This document shows, piece after piece, positions 24,282-39,581 of a stretch of 64,000 nucleotides of DNA. Position 1 is the stretch's first letter, and each line of letters opens with the position of its first letter. Source of the stretch: Leptodontidium sp. MPI-SDFR-AT-0119 (lineage: Eukaryota > Ascomycota > Leotiomycetes > Helotiales > Leptodontidiaceae); NCBI GenBank assembly GCA_020726505.1, contig JAHLEZ010000007.1, positions 930,001 through 994,000 of the forward strand, written 5' to 3'. The notes below the pieces were generated by a model. The model saw only the letters and a list, made by a program, of their open reading frames with translations, had not been told where the DNA came from and did no database searches. The position numbers and the translations under genes are program-made.

Positions 24282-26213
24282 TCAAAGAGCGTTATATCCT
24301 CCGCCCCAGAATTCCACCCCCTCAAGACGATAATCCACAGGTCGATATCCATCGATGTGGAAGAACTCCTTCAGCGCCTGTGTCTTCAACACTTTCTGAG
24401 ATGCAGTCCGAGGCACCTTTTCACCCGCGTCCAGAATCCTCAGTAGCCTCGGTAATTTATGTCTTTCCAAGTTCCGCGCCACCAAATTACAACGAATTCG
24501 CCGAAGGTTGACTTTCTGCTTAGAAAAGGAGCATGATTGCCGGCTTGACGTGTGGAGTCCAACCAGAGCGGCGGGCAAACCCTTCTCATCGTAGTCATGG
24601 ACTGGGAGGATATAGGCTTCGGAGACACAAGGGAGTCCCAGGAGACGTTCCTCAAGCTCAAGAACCGAGATCTCGAAACATCGGAAACGGATATCTGCAG
24701 GGAGTCAAGCCAGATCAGTTGGGGACCTCGGAATTTTAAAAAAGAAATTGGATGGATTATTACAGTCAGACTTTTTCCTGCCTTCGAAAAAGTAATGGCC
24801 GTCGATGAGCCGACACAGGTCTCCGGATTTGAAGAAACCATCTCGTCAAATGCTGCTTTGGTGGCAGCTTCGTCTCCAACGTAACTGTAGCGCGAAGTTA
24901 TGATCATGGTCTAAACGCGGCTGTACAGATTTAATCCTTCTTACTGGGCGAACATTCCTGGGCTCTTGACTAGGATCTCGCCACTGTCACCATCAGATAG
25001 TTTGACGAGAATTCCGGGTATGGGTCTTCCAATGCATCGCTATGTACAAAGGAGTAGTCGTCAGCCATGGGAACAGGTTCTCAAGTGAGAGTAGAGCTAA
25101 CATGTTTGTATTGGGCATCTGGTTCAGTGGTAGTAGCCGTTCCTCCTAGCTCCGTTGAGGCGTGATTGACTTTGACCGACGTGTTTGTGACCTTTCTCCA
25201 GAAAACTGCAGTGGACTTGTCCAAAACCGATCCTCCGCATATCATTTCTCGGACTTTGGACACACCGGACATATACTATTGGCGCTTTTCGTCTGGCAGC
25301 TGCTGAAGGACATCGTTGTAACGGTCCCGGAATCTTCTGTAATCTTCTGAAGATAAGTTTAAGTAGGTGATGTTGTGATCCTTCAAGAATCCCCAAATAT
25401 CTGCAGGCAAACGACGGTGGTGCATCATTGAGAACACTATACCGCCTCGCAGAAGTTGAATGATGGCTCGAGAGGTTCCTCCTATCCAATGCATGGGCCG
25501 CCATGCCAGATACTCACTGTCATAGACTCATAGTCCACCTGCAAGTCTATAAAAAACCGTCGGCGAGGTATCGCAGCTCCCTTGAATTTGCCTGTGGTGC
25601 CTGACCTGAACGTCACAAGGCAGGTTCCGTCAGGGGAGAGGATCAAGTGCTCGTCGACTCCCATTGCAGCATTTTGGCGTGACCTGGCAGAAGCAGGAGA
25701 TCTCGTGATGGGAATGATACGTAGCTGAAATGTACGCCCAATCTTTTCCCCAATTATAGAGGCCAGCTCAGAGGCGTTTGGCTCAGAGAAGAGGTAAGTT
25801 GCGTTACACGTGCTCAAGAAGTGAAGCTCCTCGTCATGATAGGCCGTTGATGTATCGCATTAGCCAGACTCTATTTCTACCAGTTTGGAGTACTCACAAA
25901 GCGAAACGCATCTTGCCCCAATCGATATGATAGCGAAGATTGCTACGAAGAAATAATACCCACTGTAGGTGATTGTAGCAATAGATGATGTGTCAGGAAG
26001 TAGAATGCCTCGGGGATCAAACCACTGGGAAGGAAGTTGTTGACGTAGTACGTCCCGCAATTGGATAATGTCATTCAGACGATCTCTGTACTCTGCGTCG
26101 ATTTCATATTCGTCATGGATTTGAATACCACGGATGTCTCGAGGAAGCTGGACGAGACGAGTGAATATCGGGTAATTGGTGAGCTTTCCGCTTTTCGAAG
26201 CGAAGTGGTCCAT
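24282..26213 (-). pseudogene. decayed AMP-forming acyl-CoA synthetase
   Basis: Pieces in the right order but in different frames. An N-terminal domain (DHFASKSGKLTNYPIFTRL ... IATITYSGYYFFVAIFAI) is followed by the A3 core SGTTGKFKGAAIPRR near 25570-25590, which has Phe where the family has Pro. Then come MHWIGGTSRAIIQLLRGG, the A5-like FWRKVTNTSVKVNHASTELGG, and IGRPIPGILVKLSDGDSGEILVKSPGMF. Next is YVGDEAATKAAFDE, then one frame over DGFFKSGDLCRLIDGHYFFEGRKKSD. The C-terminus is PRTASQKVLKTQALKEFF, holding the catalytic A10 lysine. At least three frame changes occur (near 25500, 24830 and 24580-24730), plus a TAG after EKRQ near 25275 that is CAG-to-TAG compatible. The intact ancestor would have activated a carboxylic acid with ATP and CoA; malonyl/acyl-CoA-synthetase-like members are closest in wording. 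Confidence 0.85.
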
Positions 26214-27642
26214 GTTGGTGCTAGTTCTATAAAAGACAACAGAGTGAAAGTGATTAAGAAAAGATGAATATTTCTTTTTTCAACAAACGTTTCTCTAAGT
26301 CATTGCGCTCACACAACACACCCTTCGAAGCTTGTATCCGAGTATGTTCTTATAGCTTGCAAGGCTGCGAATAGCGTTGCGAATTTCCCTTCCCAGTTCC
26401 CTATGCCAATAAAGCCAGCTTAATTGCCTTTCCCACTATAAATTCACTTCTTATTCTAACGCTCGGTAAAAAAATCGAGCGTAAGTTTCCGATCAGATCC
26501 ACGCAACCTCTTAACCATTTACTATCCGAAATATTCGTACTCGACTCGAGTAGTAAAGCCTCCCTCGAGGTACTAAGCTTTTCTTGGTATACTAAGCCTT
26601 CGAAATCTTCGAAGAAAAGATTGACTCTCTTCCTTCATCCGAAACCCATCTGCCCTTGAGCGGCCGGATGTTCGTCTCACCTGTTTGCAACAGCCGTGAT
26701 TGGAAAGTTATTTCGCCTCCAATTAGCTAGAAAGAAGGTTCGGTGACCCTCATAGTTAGGGAACTCTGGTACTTTTGACGGAATTTCAAGTGTCTTGCCA
26801 CCGTGGGGATTTTGCTTTTGTTGTTCTAGATTAAGTGTTAATTGTCAGTTTACTACGGTGGCCTTCTTTAGATCGCATGAGAATGGAAGTGAGCTTCTGT
26901 GCTGACAAGTGACAATTTGACACATTGATCTGAAGTAAAGCTAACAAGGTTCAAGGTAGGGAGTAAATAAACACAGCACCAGCCAAGCGAGAACCGCTTC
27001 ATACCCAAATTTTAACATTGAATCGAGTATTAAGACCGAGTGGGTGTCAGGTATTTTCACGGCTTCATGGACTCGCGCGCTTGGTAGCACAAGTAAATAC
27101 TTTTTGCTTGATGGTCACTTGGTGCCATAGATCACTAGATCTCGGCAATTTCACATCAAATGAGCAACCGCGCTGCGCTTCTTCTTTTCCCTTGCGAAGC
27201 GTCGAAGCCAGCTCAAAGTCGTCGGGTCAACTTAGATGTCAAAAGTCGCAGGTCAGAAGTAAACGCAGGAAAAACCCATGCGAATTCCTCGCTATGCTAC
27301 ACAGGTACATATCGCATACAGTTGCACATGAAATGCCACGCAGCAAAGGACCAAATACTAGGACGTCAAAGCCCAGAATATCCATCTTCACAGTCCCACA
27401 TGCCTTCTCACTCTGTAACCGTGATTTATCGAGATGTTCGCCATGAAATGCTCACATTTATTTCGATTGGATTCGATTTGATTTCGCTATACGCCTGCAA
27501 TGCTCGCCTCATTTGGTCGTTCGCAAAGAAAAGAATTATCTCCAACCCATCGTACAAAACCCACATCCATGTGTGGTATAACCGGCAAATTGCACTGGTC
27601 TAGATGCAAACAACTCCCTTCCGTCTTTCTGCTCGCTCCAAT
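26214..27642. other. gene-free stretch
   Basis: No supported gene. The left part is AT-rich upstream DNA of the decayed synthetase. Frames at 27018-27603 on the plus strand are open but lack domains and face the 3' flank of THO2, so they are probably its trailer read antisense. Confidence 0.4.
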
Positions 27643-30600
27643 CTATCGGCGGACTCTCTTGTCGTGACCACTTCGAGATTCCATGCCACCCTCGTCACTA
27701 CGTCGCTTTCGACTGCCTTCTTCTCTGCTCGATCGCCCATCTCGGCGATCCTCGCCACTGCCTCTCAGATCACCGCTGCTGCGTGTATCTCTGCTGCTTC
27801 GGCCACCTCCCCTCTCATTACCTCGCTCGCCTCGCTCGTTTCCCCCGCTCTCCACCCCGCTCGCCGGACCAGCCCGAATTGGGATCACGGGTAATATCCC
27901 GCTCCCTGCCATCTCGGCGACTACTGTCTCTATCACGGTCCCCACGCTCACGATCTCTACCACTGTCTCTACCTCCTGTTGACTCTCTGCCAGCCATCAA
28001 ATCTCTGGCTGGTGCCGGTGATGACTTGCTCTGGTGTCTATCCTTCTCTGCCTCGCCTCGTTCACCAGCTCTACGATCACTGCGATCGCGATACTCGGTT
28101 CTCTGAGAATAACCATCATCAGGGGCTCCACGCTTGGATTCACGGTCCCGACCCGGGCTTCTAGAGCTTCTACGGCTTTTACCAGAACGTTCTCTTCGAC
28201 CACTGCGATCTTGGTCACGCTCTTTGTTTGGGGCTTCGGCTCCAGTGATCAGATCGGCGCGTGCTGGGTTGATGAGATCTCGACCTGGGTCCCTAGCAGT
28301 CTCCTGTCGAGCAGGTGGTGGTCCGGGAGGCGGGGGAGGAACAGGTAGAGATGGTGTCGGCGGACCTGAGATGGGTGTCTCAGGACCCATGCCCGTGCTC
28401 ATTCTTCCACCTCGGCCACGAATATTTACTCGCTCAGGTGTATTCTGTTGGCCAGCTTGCTGAAGCATTGTGTTGATGCCAGCGAGTTGTCGTCTGCCAC
28501 CTCGGGCGGCACGCTCGGTCGCTGATGCTGGTCCAGTAGGGGCAGCAAATCCATTTGGCCCAGGATGAACGGGACTCGCTTGAGATCCTTTAGGTCCCGA
28601 TGGAGGTCCTGAAGTTGCTAGAGGGGGGACATTGGGTCTTGAACGGTTGTTATTGTTATGGTTCATCTGAGACTGGGCCTGGGGCTTGACCGGATCATCG
28701 CTACTAAAAGCCCTTAGTCTATCGGGGTGGATTCCTCCAGCGGGTTGCTGAGGTGTTTGTGGCTGTACCTGTGGCTGAGCTACTGGACCACCAAGATGCT
28801 TCAATCGATCTGGGTGGATCGCAGATGCCGGAGACGGTGTCACAGGTGTAGCAGGGGTAGCATTAGGGCCGGATGCGACAGGAGTTGAGTCGAACTGGCC
28901 TGATGCAGAGCGTCTTGGGTGACGACCGCCAGATGGACCGGTAGGAGGTTGCTTTTCTGGTGTCGGAGGACGAGGCAACTCTCCAGATCTGGCATTTGGG
29001 CGTGGTGGTGCTGGAGCATTCCCCATACGATTGCCACGGGTGTTTCTGTCCCGAGGTCCGGAAGGGATATCTGGGGCAGGTGCTGTGAGACGACCAAAGT
29101 TAGGGTCCGGTTGTGGTCTGCTCGCAGCGTTTAATCGACCATGATCTGGATCTAAAGATCTGGGAGGAGGTTGGGTTGGCTGGAAAGCAGGTCTGTCGTG
29201 GGGCCCACTTCGTTCTCTCTCCGCTGTTCTGTCGCTCCGTGGACCTGCTGGTGGAGGTTGAACATCTTCAATGCGGCTACGAGGAGAATTGTACGACTCT
29301 TGAGGCCCATTGCGTGACGGTCGATCATCTCTTCTAGAGTCTGAGTGATCCTTGTCCGCGCCGTGTCTCCGTGGTGACTGGGGCCTTGAGGATATTCTCT
29401 CTCTCGGTTCTTCTCTACCACGGCGGGGGGAATTGGACCGAGATGGCGGGTTTTTGTCGGCAGAAATAAGGGCAGCACGCTCTGGGTTAATTATCTCTTG
29501 TCGTTCGGGAATGACAGCTGGCGACCTATCAGAAGTGGTTGTAGGAACACGATCCGAGGGTTGTGCAGAAGCTCTCGGGGGAGGCATGTCGCGGGATAAA
29601 CGTCCACTATCAACTTCTCTAGCTTGAGCAGTTCGTTCAAGCTTTTCCCGAGCTGAGTCCGCTGTCCATCGTGGGGGAGGATCTGGTCGAGTTCGTTCAC
29701 GATCCGAACCTGGCACCCTGTCTGAAGAGCGGCCAAATTCTCTAGTTGCTGGTTCCGGGGCACGTCTTTCAGTCCCGGGGAACTCGCGAGGTCTATCTCC
29801 AGGCCGATCACCGAGTCTCTCCACAGGTCGATCTCCAGGTCTGCTACTCGTACGATCAAGTCTTGATTCCTGGATGCGAGAGTCTCGGCCATCTCTTCGT
29901 TCGCCATGGCGGGGGTGTCTGTCGAGTAGATCACGACTAGGGAATGGTGCATCCGGACGGCTTGGCAAATTAGGACTTCTTTGATCAAGCAGTGATGTAG
30001 GAGGAAGGTTTCTGCCTATGTCTGGGCGAGATGGAACATTTCCTGGCATCGATTGCAGTGCTTTTGCTGCTTTAAATCGATCTCTCTCCGCAAGCACATC
30101 CATCTTTTTCGATTCTAGGGCTGTGGCTGGAGGAAGTGGGTGCTTCGAATCTCGTGTATTTTCTACTGACGCACTAGACTTTGTCGTAGCTCGTGTAGTT
30201 TTTGCATCATCAACTTCACCATCCTCGACTTCCGCGGCGGTTGGAACCTTGGGTGCGGATGCGCCTTGAGAGCTGCTATATGTTAGCAGGCCATCATGTA
30301 GTGGATTGATTGAACGAACCTGGCTCGCGAACCGGGCTTGAACTCCGCGGCGGTAGGCTTCAAGAGGGACTTTACGGGAGCTTTGCCGTTTTCATGATTC
30401 GTACTTGCTGAATCGTTCTGGACAGTGATTAGTCAAAGTAGTGGACTTTAGAGGAGTTCTTTCGACTTACTGCAGCGTGAGCCATAGTACCAACATGTCC
30501 AAATGCCTGTACCATTACCCATTTAGGTTCTCTCTTCTTCAACTGAACCAAAACTGCGTTGCCGGTGAGGGCAAGATCTTCTCGAGATCCCTTCTCCCTA

Positions 30601-33600
30601 GTTGCGATGACCTCTAGCTGCTCCAGAATCTTTGTGCCATGGAAGTTGATGGCTGGGAAGACTTCGACTACAGATTTCAATACTGTCATCGCATTTCGAA
30701 TATGCATCCACTCCGTCCCTCCCAAGCAGTCCCGGAGGGCCGTGTTCAAGCTCGTATGCCAACGTAAAAGACAAGACTTGAATCCGTTGTCACCATCGTA
30801 GGCAACCAAACTCTTCGGCTTGCCATTATCATCGATAGCCTTTGCGAAACCAGGGAGATTTCCTCCACTACCCCATGCTTCCTTTTCGAAGACGGCTGAG
30901 TCGGCATGCCATCGTGATAGATCCATGAGCACGAGTCTGAGAAATCGCCCCAAATTCTCGGCTTCGCGAACTGTGCATGCGAATATGATTGCGCGTAGGC
31001 GATTGGGTCTGAAAATTTGGCTATATAGTCCCAGCGTCCGGAAGTAAGGGACACCGTTCTCGTGGAAAAATTTGACCAGTCTGAAACAATACTCTGCATC
31101 ACTAGGAGATAGTAGCAGTCGCGGGAGCAAGCACTTTTCAAGGAATGCTTCCATCGCCATGTTTGGGTTGGAAGTTTTGCTAAACCAAAGCGACTTGGTC
31201 TTCAGTAACCGGACCTTCTTCTGGCTGAAGTTGTTAAGAGCTTCCTTGAGCTCCGCGATCAGTTTGTCCCGTGTCGAAGAAAGATTCTTCTTCTTGGCCT
31301 CTTTAGCTGCCACTCCTGTCCTGGTCATGTCTGTTCGGTCCTTGGCCACTTCGGAGATCTCGCTTACTAGCCGGGAAATTTCGGTTTCGTAGCTGTTATT
31401 GGGAATGACCAGATCACCAAGTGCTGAAGCCCAAAAAGTAACATAGAGCTCGGGATTCAGTGACTTGAAGGAGCCCTCGGGTAGAACAGTCTGCACAGCT
31501 TCAATAATCGGTTCGAGAATTTGGTGGAACGGATCACTCTTTGGCGTTGGTGGACTATCTTCCTTTATATCCACCATCTGGACATCTTCTTTGATTGCGT
31601 TTCCATTGACGAGCGTCGAAGCATCACTGTCGCCATTTGGTTTGAGTTCGCTGTCATCTGCCATACCAACATCTCCTTCCGCATCGGCTAACGTGGTAGG
31701 TGGAATAGTCGCCTCAGGAAGAACTTTCGTGGTGCCGTTCAATATTGGAGATGTGGCATTCGACCTACGATATGCAAGACTCGATCTTCCAATGAAGAAC
31801 GCAAGTCCTGGATCCAGCCCAAAATCCTTCAACAGTTGGGGAATTCCAGGGACTTGTCGATCAAATTCTTCCACTGAGAGGTTACTGCGAAGAAGCTCAA
31901 GATATTGTGAAAGTGCTTCCTGTGTGTCGTCCATCATTGTTGCAAGTAGCTTGATGTGTGCCTCGGCGTCAGAAATGTTGTATATTGCAGCCTGCCGATA
32001 TTGTGCGATAGAGATGAGTAGTTCCCCAGAAAGGTTTGACTCAGTAAGGGCCCTCATAAGCCGCTGCGAGGTCTTGGTAGATTCATAACGCTTGTCGTAC
32101 AAGGTGATGAGGGTATGCTTTCTGAGCTCTTCGCCACCTGTCATGGCATGAATCTGAGCATTTGTAAAGTCGGTATCTGGGACAATGCCTGACATTTGGG
32201 CAATAAGTTCCTTCAAGATGACGAGATCGGTAGAATTACCGCGATATAATTGATCGGCGACATACCGGAGGATAGGTGATAGATTGAGGATCGAGTAGCG
32301 TTTGTAGACTTTGCCTGAGAATCTTGAGAGTGCTAATAGCCATCTGCTGGGGAGGAGAGCGAATTCGGCGTTCGTTCGATTTCTATCCTTGCCACCGAGA
32401 GCACTCATAAGAGACCACACAAGAACATCGTAGCCCAGATTAGTAAAGTGCTTTGCACATTCAACCACAACTTCTGTTAGATTGTTGTACGACTCGATCT
32501 GGCTCAAGGCAATGCTGAAAACAATGCCAGGGGAAGAATAGGCGATCTTCGCTAGTGCGCGAGCCATAGGTGCCACATTTATCTTGCTGATTCTCTTCAT
32601 CGTGCTCAAAGTTTCGAGCTTTGTTCGTGCAAATGCAGCCTTAATTGCTGGCAGGCGTGATGTTTGGCCCTCAAACCATTCGGCATAAATCGAGTATCTG
32701 ACGGAAACCGGGAAAAGTTTCAGCATAGCCCAGACTTCGCTGACCATTGCAGAATTGGCATTGGTCAAACTGAGAGCTGGAACTATCAGTCGCTTGAGTA
32801 GATCTTGCCATCTCTCGAGATTTGATCTGGAGCGATCAGTTCTGAGACTGTCTATGCCGATTCTCGTGATCTTGGAGAGTAAGGTAGCATCTTTGCCGAT
32901 ATTGACGCCGGAGAGATTGAGTAACGTGCCGCAGAGAGTGAAAAGATCGTCTACATTTCGGCAAACCGGTATATCGTCTGCCCATTCGTCCCAGTAGAAT
33001 CGATATGAAACGCTGTCATTGGTGTCGTGTTTATCGGGAAATGGCCAGCGAAGTTGCTTTCGTACGGGTAGTTGCGTGAGGCGGACTTGGCCCTTTGGTA
33101 CTCCACTTTGGTCTATTTCGGCGACCCTTTTCGTCGGACATTCTGCGTCTGCTCCGCTTGTAGTCACGGGCTTGGCTTCATCGTACAAATCCTTGATAGA
33201 GTGGTGCAAGATGCGGTTGATAAGTGGGATCAGTTCAGGGTATGCCTCTGGAAGCCATGGGAAGCGGCCGAGCATGAATAGAGCCTCTGGGACTGCGCCG
33301 ATAGTCAACAGACAAATCAGCAACTGAACTTTCTGATCTTGGGGTTCTTTAGACTTGTCCTCTGGCTCAGTGGTTGCGGTTGTTTTGGCCGCAGGGTCAG
33401 ATTTTGACGAGGCAGCTTCTCGAGTTCTGCCGCCGTTCTTGGGGTCATCGTCCGTCAAAGCACCGGCCATGGTCAATGCATTCGTTGCTCCACCTCCGGG
33501 ACGGCTCAGCCTTTCCTTCTCGGCTAGTTCTTGCTGTCTCGCTTCTCTTACGGCTGGCATGTTCTCGTCCAGTGGCCACAGATGAGGATACAAGTCTCGC

Positions 33601-35138
33601 AAGGAGATGAATCCGATCTTGATGAGTAGTGCTGTGAGGTATATGAGATTTGCGGGAAGTGTATCGTCGTCGTCGCGAGCTTCAGAGGTGTAGAAGCGTA
33701 ACTTGAATCCCAATAGTTGAGCTGCGACTCTGTTGCCGGACGGTGGTAGGGTGCCAGTGTATTTGATCCACTCTCGATCCGCATCGAATTCAGTATCGGC
33801 TGATAAATTGCCCTCCAAGCACTGCTGCTTAGTCTCTTCGTCAACAGCTCGTCTACCTCCAAGCTCGAAAAATGCATCCAACCCAACTTCACGAGCACGT
33901 TCCCAAAACTGTGTATCTCGGGTACTTCGTTCATGCTTGGACAGCTCTTCATCTTCAGGGGTCGTCATCCATCCGGAGGAGCTTGGAAGTGCCCAATTTG
34001 GAAGCCCCATTTGCCGCTCCCCATCCATCTCCCCATGTCGAGGCCACCAAGAGCTAACGCGCAGGAGCTTGATAAAGAACCGGAAGTGCTTGATGAGAAC
34101 AGCAGCAAAGACATCCAAAGTGATATCAAGTACTCGTCCAACATCCAGGTCGAATGTCCCAATCAAGCCCTTGACTCTCTCGAATGCATCCTCCACAACC
34201 TCACTTGTTGGTGGTTCACTTCCACTAGTTGTGAAGAGCTCGGTAACAAGCTTGGAGTAACCCTCTGTCTCTTCCCGCAACAAGTTATAATTGCCTTGTC
34301 GATACAACTGGTTGGTAGCCTTCCGAACAGCCATGCGCTTGAATGTACCCTGGGTAAGTCCAAGAGATTCAAGGACGTCGTTGTCGAAATTCAGGCGCAT
34401 GAGGTCGGGTGAAATCTCCGTCGCAACAGCAAAGGGTGTGAGTGCCGGGTTCTTTGTGCCATCTTCTAGCATCATGGATAGAATGTCGAGGAATAAGACG
34501 GGTGCGTTAAAGCTTGGTGCTGCCCCATCTTCTGGTGTAGGGTCGAGCACGAGGATCTCCCTTACACAACTGCCAGCAACCGTCGGATCCATACGACCAT
34601 CTATAGTAGCACGGATGAGCTCTTGAAAGATGGACGAAAGGTCTGTTGTATCCTCATCTTGAATCGCTTGTCTACCTGCGCTTGTCACCTCTTGACGTCT
34701 TGTGTCCCAAGCCGAGAGTCGTTCTTCGGTTAGGAAAGTATAGTCGAATGGTATTGGGTCAGGTCTGAAGACAGGAGCAGGGTTTTCGGCGGTAGGTGTC
34801 GAAGTCTGTGTAGCTGTGGGTGTTGGGGCGGCGCTCACAGGTCGAGGAGGGGGAGGAGACATAGGTCCAGGTGTTGGCGTCGCTCTGCCAGGACCAGCAA
34901 CATTGAGTTTGTTCGGATTATTGTTCGGATTGTCGCGAGCATCGTTTCTTCGACCTCCTCGTCCTGCGCCAGAGCCTCCTTGCCCACCCCGACTTGATCT
35001 TCTGCCTCCATCGCGCATCTCTGATCCTCTGTCATGCTGAGCCAGGCTTGCACTCTGCGGTCGGTGCGGCGATGGCCGGCTCTCTCCCGAATCGACTGAC
35101 GACCTTTCCGGTCTCTTTCTCTTACCAGCAGGCGCCAT
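27643..35138 (-). CDS. THO2: THO complex subunit 2 (transcription elongation / mRNA export)
   Basis: Exon 1 35138-30471, intron 53 nt, exon 2 30417-30320, intron 47 nt, exon 3 from 30272. The first 1556 codons form the conserved helical Tho2 body: the N-terminal region with ALxPFAVATEISPDLMRLNFDNDVLESLGLTQ wording, a middle region around NLxxWQDLLKRLIVP, and the C-terminal Tho2 domain with FWALGLYDI-like wording replaced here by YVTFWASALGDL. The rest is a very basic, Arg/Asp/Ser/Pro-rich disordered tail, as in fungal Tho2. The complex couples RNA polymerase II elongation to export and protects against R-loops in the nucleus. The uninterrupted frame ends at 27818 (2406 residues). One G too many in the G5 run at 27842-27846 (minus strand) would explain this: with four Gs the frame runs on to 27643 and ends RKRRSDEGG...KRVRR, which looks like the native end (2464 residues). 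Confidence 0.93.
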
Positions 35139-36290
35139 CTCCGCCTCGATCTTAGAGTCGCGATCAATCTCCGTACATGTGTGGTGGCGAGCTGTCGTAG
35201 CTGCAAGCTTGCCTGCAAAGCTGTCGACGTGGTAACTAGGAAATAAGAATTAACGAGAGGGGTGTTGCGCGGTGCGATGTGGTATGATGGGAACCATCAA
35301 GGGCGAGAATGTCGAGCAGATGTTTCGAGGTGAGGCGACGTTGAAAAATATGTCGAGATGGGGATTGTGGTGGAGAAATGAATGAGCGTGCCTGACGATG
35401 CGGCTCTGAATGAATTGAACAACCCGCTGGATCAGGCTTAGCGTGAACACACGAGCCACACCTCACCAGCCACATTCACTTTGATGGTGGATTGATCTGT
35501 GGAGAATACTAGCCATGGAGCCGTGAATTACTGAAAAGGTGAAATAAAGTTAAACGGAAATTGATTTGTGCCCTGGCGTAATTGTATGTCAAGAACGTTG
35601 TATTGTGCTCTGCAATCATATCGTCCTGGTATGGATACCTCCAAACACAGCGTTGCAAGTCAAAGAGATCCGATCCTAGAGAGCATATATTTGTACGATT
35701 GGCTGCTACAGACGCCACAGTTGTGGCTGGAAAGACACGCCAAGTTAGGTACTTACCGATACCAGCAAAGTTCCCGACTGGATGCCGATGGCGATTCTGA
35801 AGATTGATTCGCCTGTAGGACATGACGCTTTTTTATTATAGTTTGAGCAAGTTAATTATTATATATTGGGATTTCTATGGGATATACTATTAAATATTAT
35901 AGATACTTTAGGAAGAGAAAACGTTATCACCAAAGATGACGTTAGTGCTGTAACGACAAATAGCACTTTCGGCGAGGCGGAGATAAAAGATACTATAGTA
36001 TAGTGAGGTAGAGGTTTCGCAACCTGTGTTTATTCGTAAGTCGCGCGTCTCGTTGAGGAGTTGAAGGCTCATCGTGTATAAGCTACGAGAAAACACCACG
36101 CGAAGTATCAGTTCGCCCTGTCGAATTGCCGGCGGGCGTGTCATCGGATGAGACGAGAGACCGTCCGAGGCCTGTGAGCAGCGACTGGGAGGCTGAATTA
36201 CGTTAGAGAGGAAGCAAGGCACGAGGGTGCTCGACGAACTCCACAAGTCAATGTCAAACGTAGGCAGACCTATAAAGACGACGAAGCCCA
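35139..36290. other. intergenic region between divergent genes
   Basis: Holds the THO2 promoter and leader on the left and the upstream region of the plus-strand hypothetical gene on the right. A short very AT-rich block lies at about 35830-35915. No supported gene. Confidence 0.45.
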
Positions 36291-37205
36291 ATGGACGACT
36301 CAGTTAAGCATATACAATCCATATCGCAGCATCTCGCAGATTCCTCGGGCTTGCCGTCTCTCAAAGGAGAAAAGCAACTTGGTCTTCCGTTCATACCGCA
36401 AATGCGCAAGCAGACTAGCTCAATCCGCATGGTGGACATCACTCCCAAGCCGACTCTAGACGAAGCTTCCTGTCGGAAGATGCTGACTACCTATCAAGTA
36501 TACACGATACGGAAAGTACTACCAGTGAAGCCAGGTGAGAAGGCAACATGGACTCGTTCAGAAATCATCAAGGACCCACTATTAGAAGGCGACATCGTCG
36601 CGTCATTGAAATGGCTGAGCAACGACGACTTCCAGACTGCCAGAACAGTGAAAGACAAGATGGCAACGCTGTATCATTTCCAGCATGGCCAGGTCACTCA
36701 GTTGGTAGACCAGCTTCTCAATGGCGAAGAGGATCCTAGGTTTGGATGGACAATTGCCCAGCTCGATCGGAAGGAATCCCAGGCCGCCCATGGCAAATAT
36801 GATGCAAAGATACTCATCATCTACGTGAAACGGGCGCCTCTGGAGGGAATCAATCCCATCCCACTGTATCAGGCTTGGGAGAAAGAGGGAGAAAGGGATA
36901 TTATGCTGCGATCGATCTCACCGCCGTCTAGGCCACCCTCTTCTCCATCAACGTCACAAGCAGCATCTTCGATATCTGTCATTAAACCCTCTCGTCAGCC
37001 ACGTCTCTCGAAAGCTCCAAGACAGGCCAGGCCTTTGAATGTTACCAGCAATTCAACGTTGCCTCTTGAAGGTCCCAATCACGTTGGAAGTGGTTCATCA
37101 TCTGATGCGGACTGCATCGATATTGATACACCTCCAAGTTCCTTGAACGGATACTCTCTATCAACTTTCAACGAGGGGCGGCAGCCGAAGCTGTTGACAA
37201 ACTGA
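36291..37205 (+). CDS. single-exon hypothetical protein, 304 residues
   Basis: A long uninterrupted frame with good codon texture. The N-terminal two-thirds appear folded (CRKMLTTYQVYTIRKVLPVKPGEKATWTRSEI, LLEGDIVASLKWLSNDDFQTARTVKDKMATLYHFQHGQVTQLVDQLLNGEEDPRFGWTIAQLD). The last third is Ser/Pro-rich and disordered with an acidic patch (SSDADCIDIDTPPSS) that resembles a SUMO-interaction motif. No membrane segment, signal peptide or known domain. Fungal lineages often carry such proteins near conserved genes. Function not inferred. Confidence 0.7.
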   Translation: MDDSVKHIQSISQHLADSSGLPSLKGEKQLGLPFIPQMRKQTSSIRMVDITPKPTLDEASCRKMLTTYQVYTIRKVLPVKPGEKATWTRSEIIKDPLLEGDIVASLKWLSNDDFQTARTVKDKMATLYHFQHGQVTQLVDQLLNGEEDPRFGWTIAQLDRKESQAAHGKYDAKILIIYVKRAPLEGINPIPLYQAWEKEGERDIMLRSISPPSRPPSSPSTSQAASSISVIKPSRQPRLSKAPRQARPLNVTSNSTLPLEGPNHVGSGSSSDADCIDIDTPPSSLNGYSLSTFNEGRQPKLLTN

Positions 37206-37576
37206 TCCATAGAAGGCATATAGCGAACCCCCACCGCTACCAAGTTCTTGAGTAGATAACGAGAAGTCTGCATATGTATGCCTGGACGATGTGTCATTGA
37301 ATCCCATGGTAGTAAAACCAAGTCAACTATCGGTGATTAATTCTGCGGTAGAGTCAGATAGTACAGAAGAGACGAGTGAGACGCGAGAGCATTTATTGTC
37401 GCTAGTCGCCCAGCGAGTCAAGTTTCCCTACATGATTTATTTCAGAGCAGTAAAACAAGGTTTAGAACATAGAAGAATGCGAAGACGAAGTCTCAATAAT
37501 TTTTTTTACAAAGCATATCCAGTATAATACACAAAGTCACAAAATCCCTTCATCCAGTTTACACCTTCCTTTCCGC
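37206..37576. other. short intergenic region between convergent genes
   Basis: 3' flanks of the hypothetical gene and of the oxidase. AT-rich near 37490-37560 with AATAAT-like words, consistent with poly-A signals on both strands. Confidence 0.4.

Positions 37577-39581
<2,005 letters not shown>

Noticed and set aside
27018..27603. Two overlapping plus-strand frames beyond the THO2 end
   Set aside because: Overlap each other in different frames, no domain, probably antisense to the THO2 3' trailer.
31465..34626. Several long plus-strand frames (about 100-207 codons) inside THO2
   Set aside because: They lie exactly antisense to a well-conserved 1556-codon exon and show no domain; open antisense frames are expected there.
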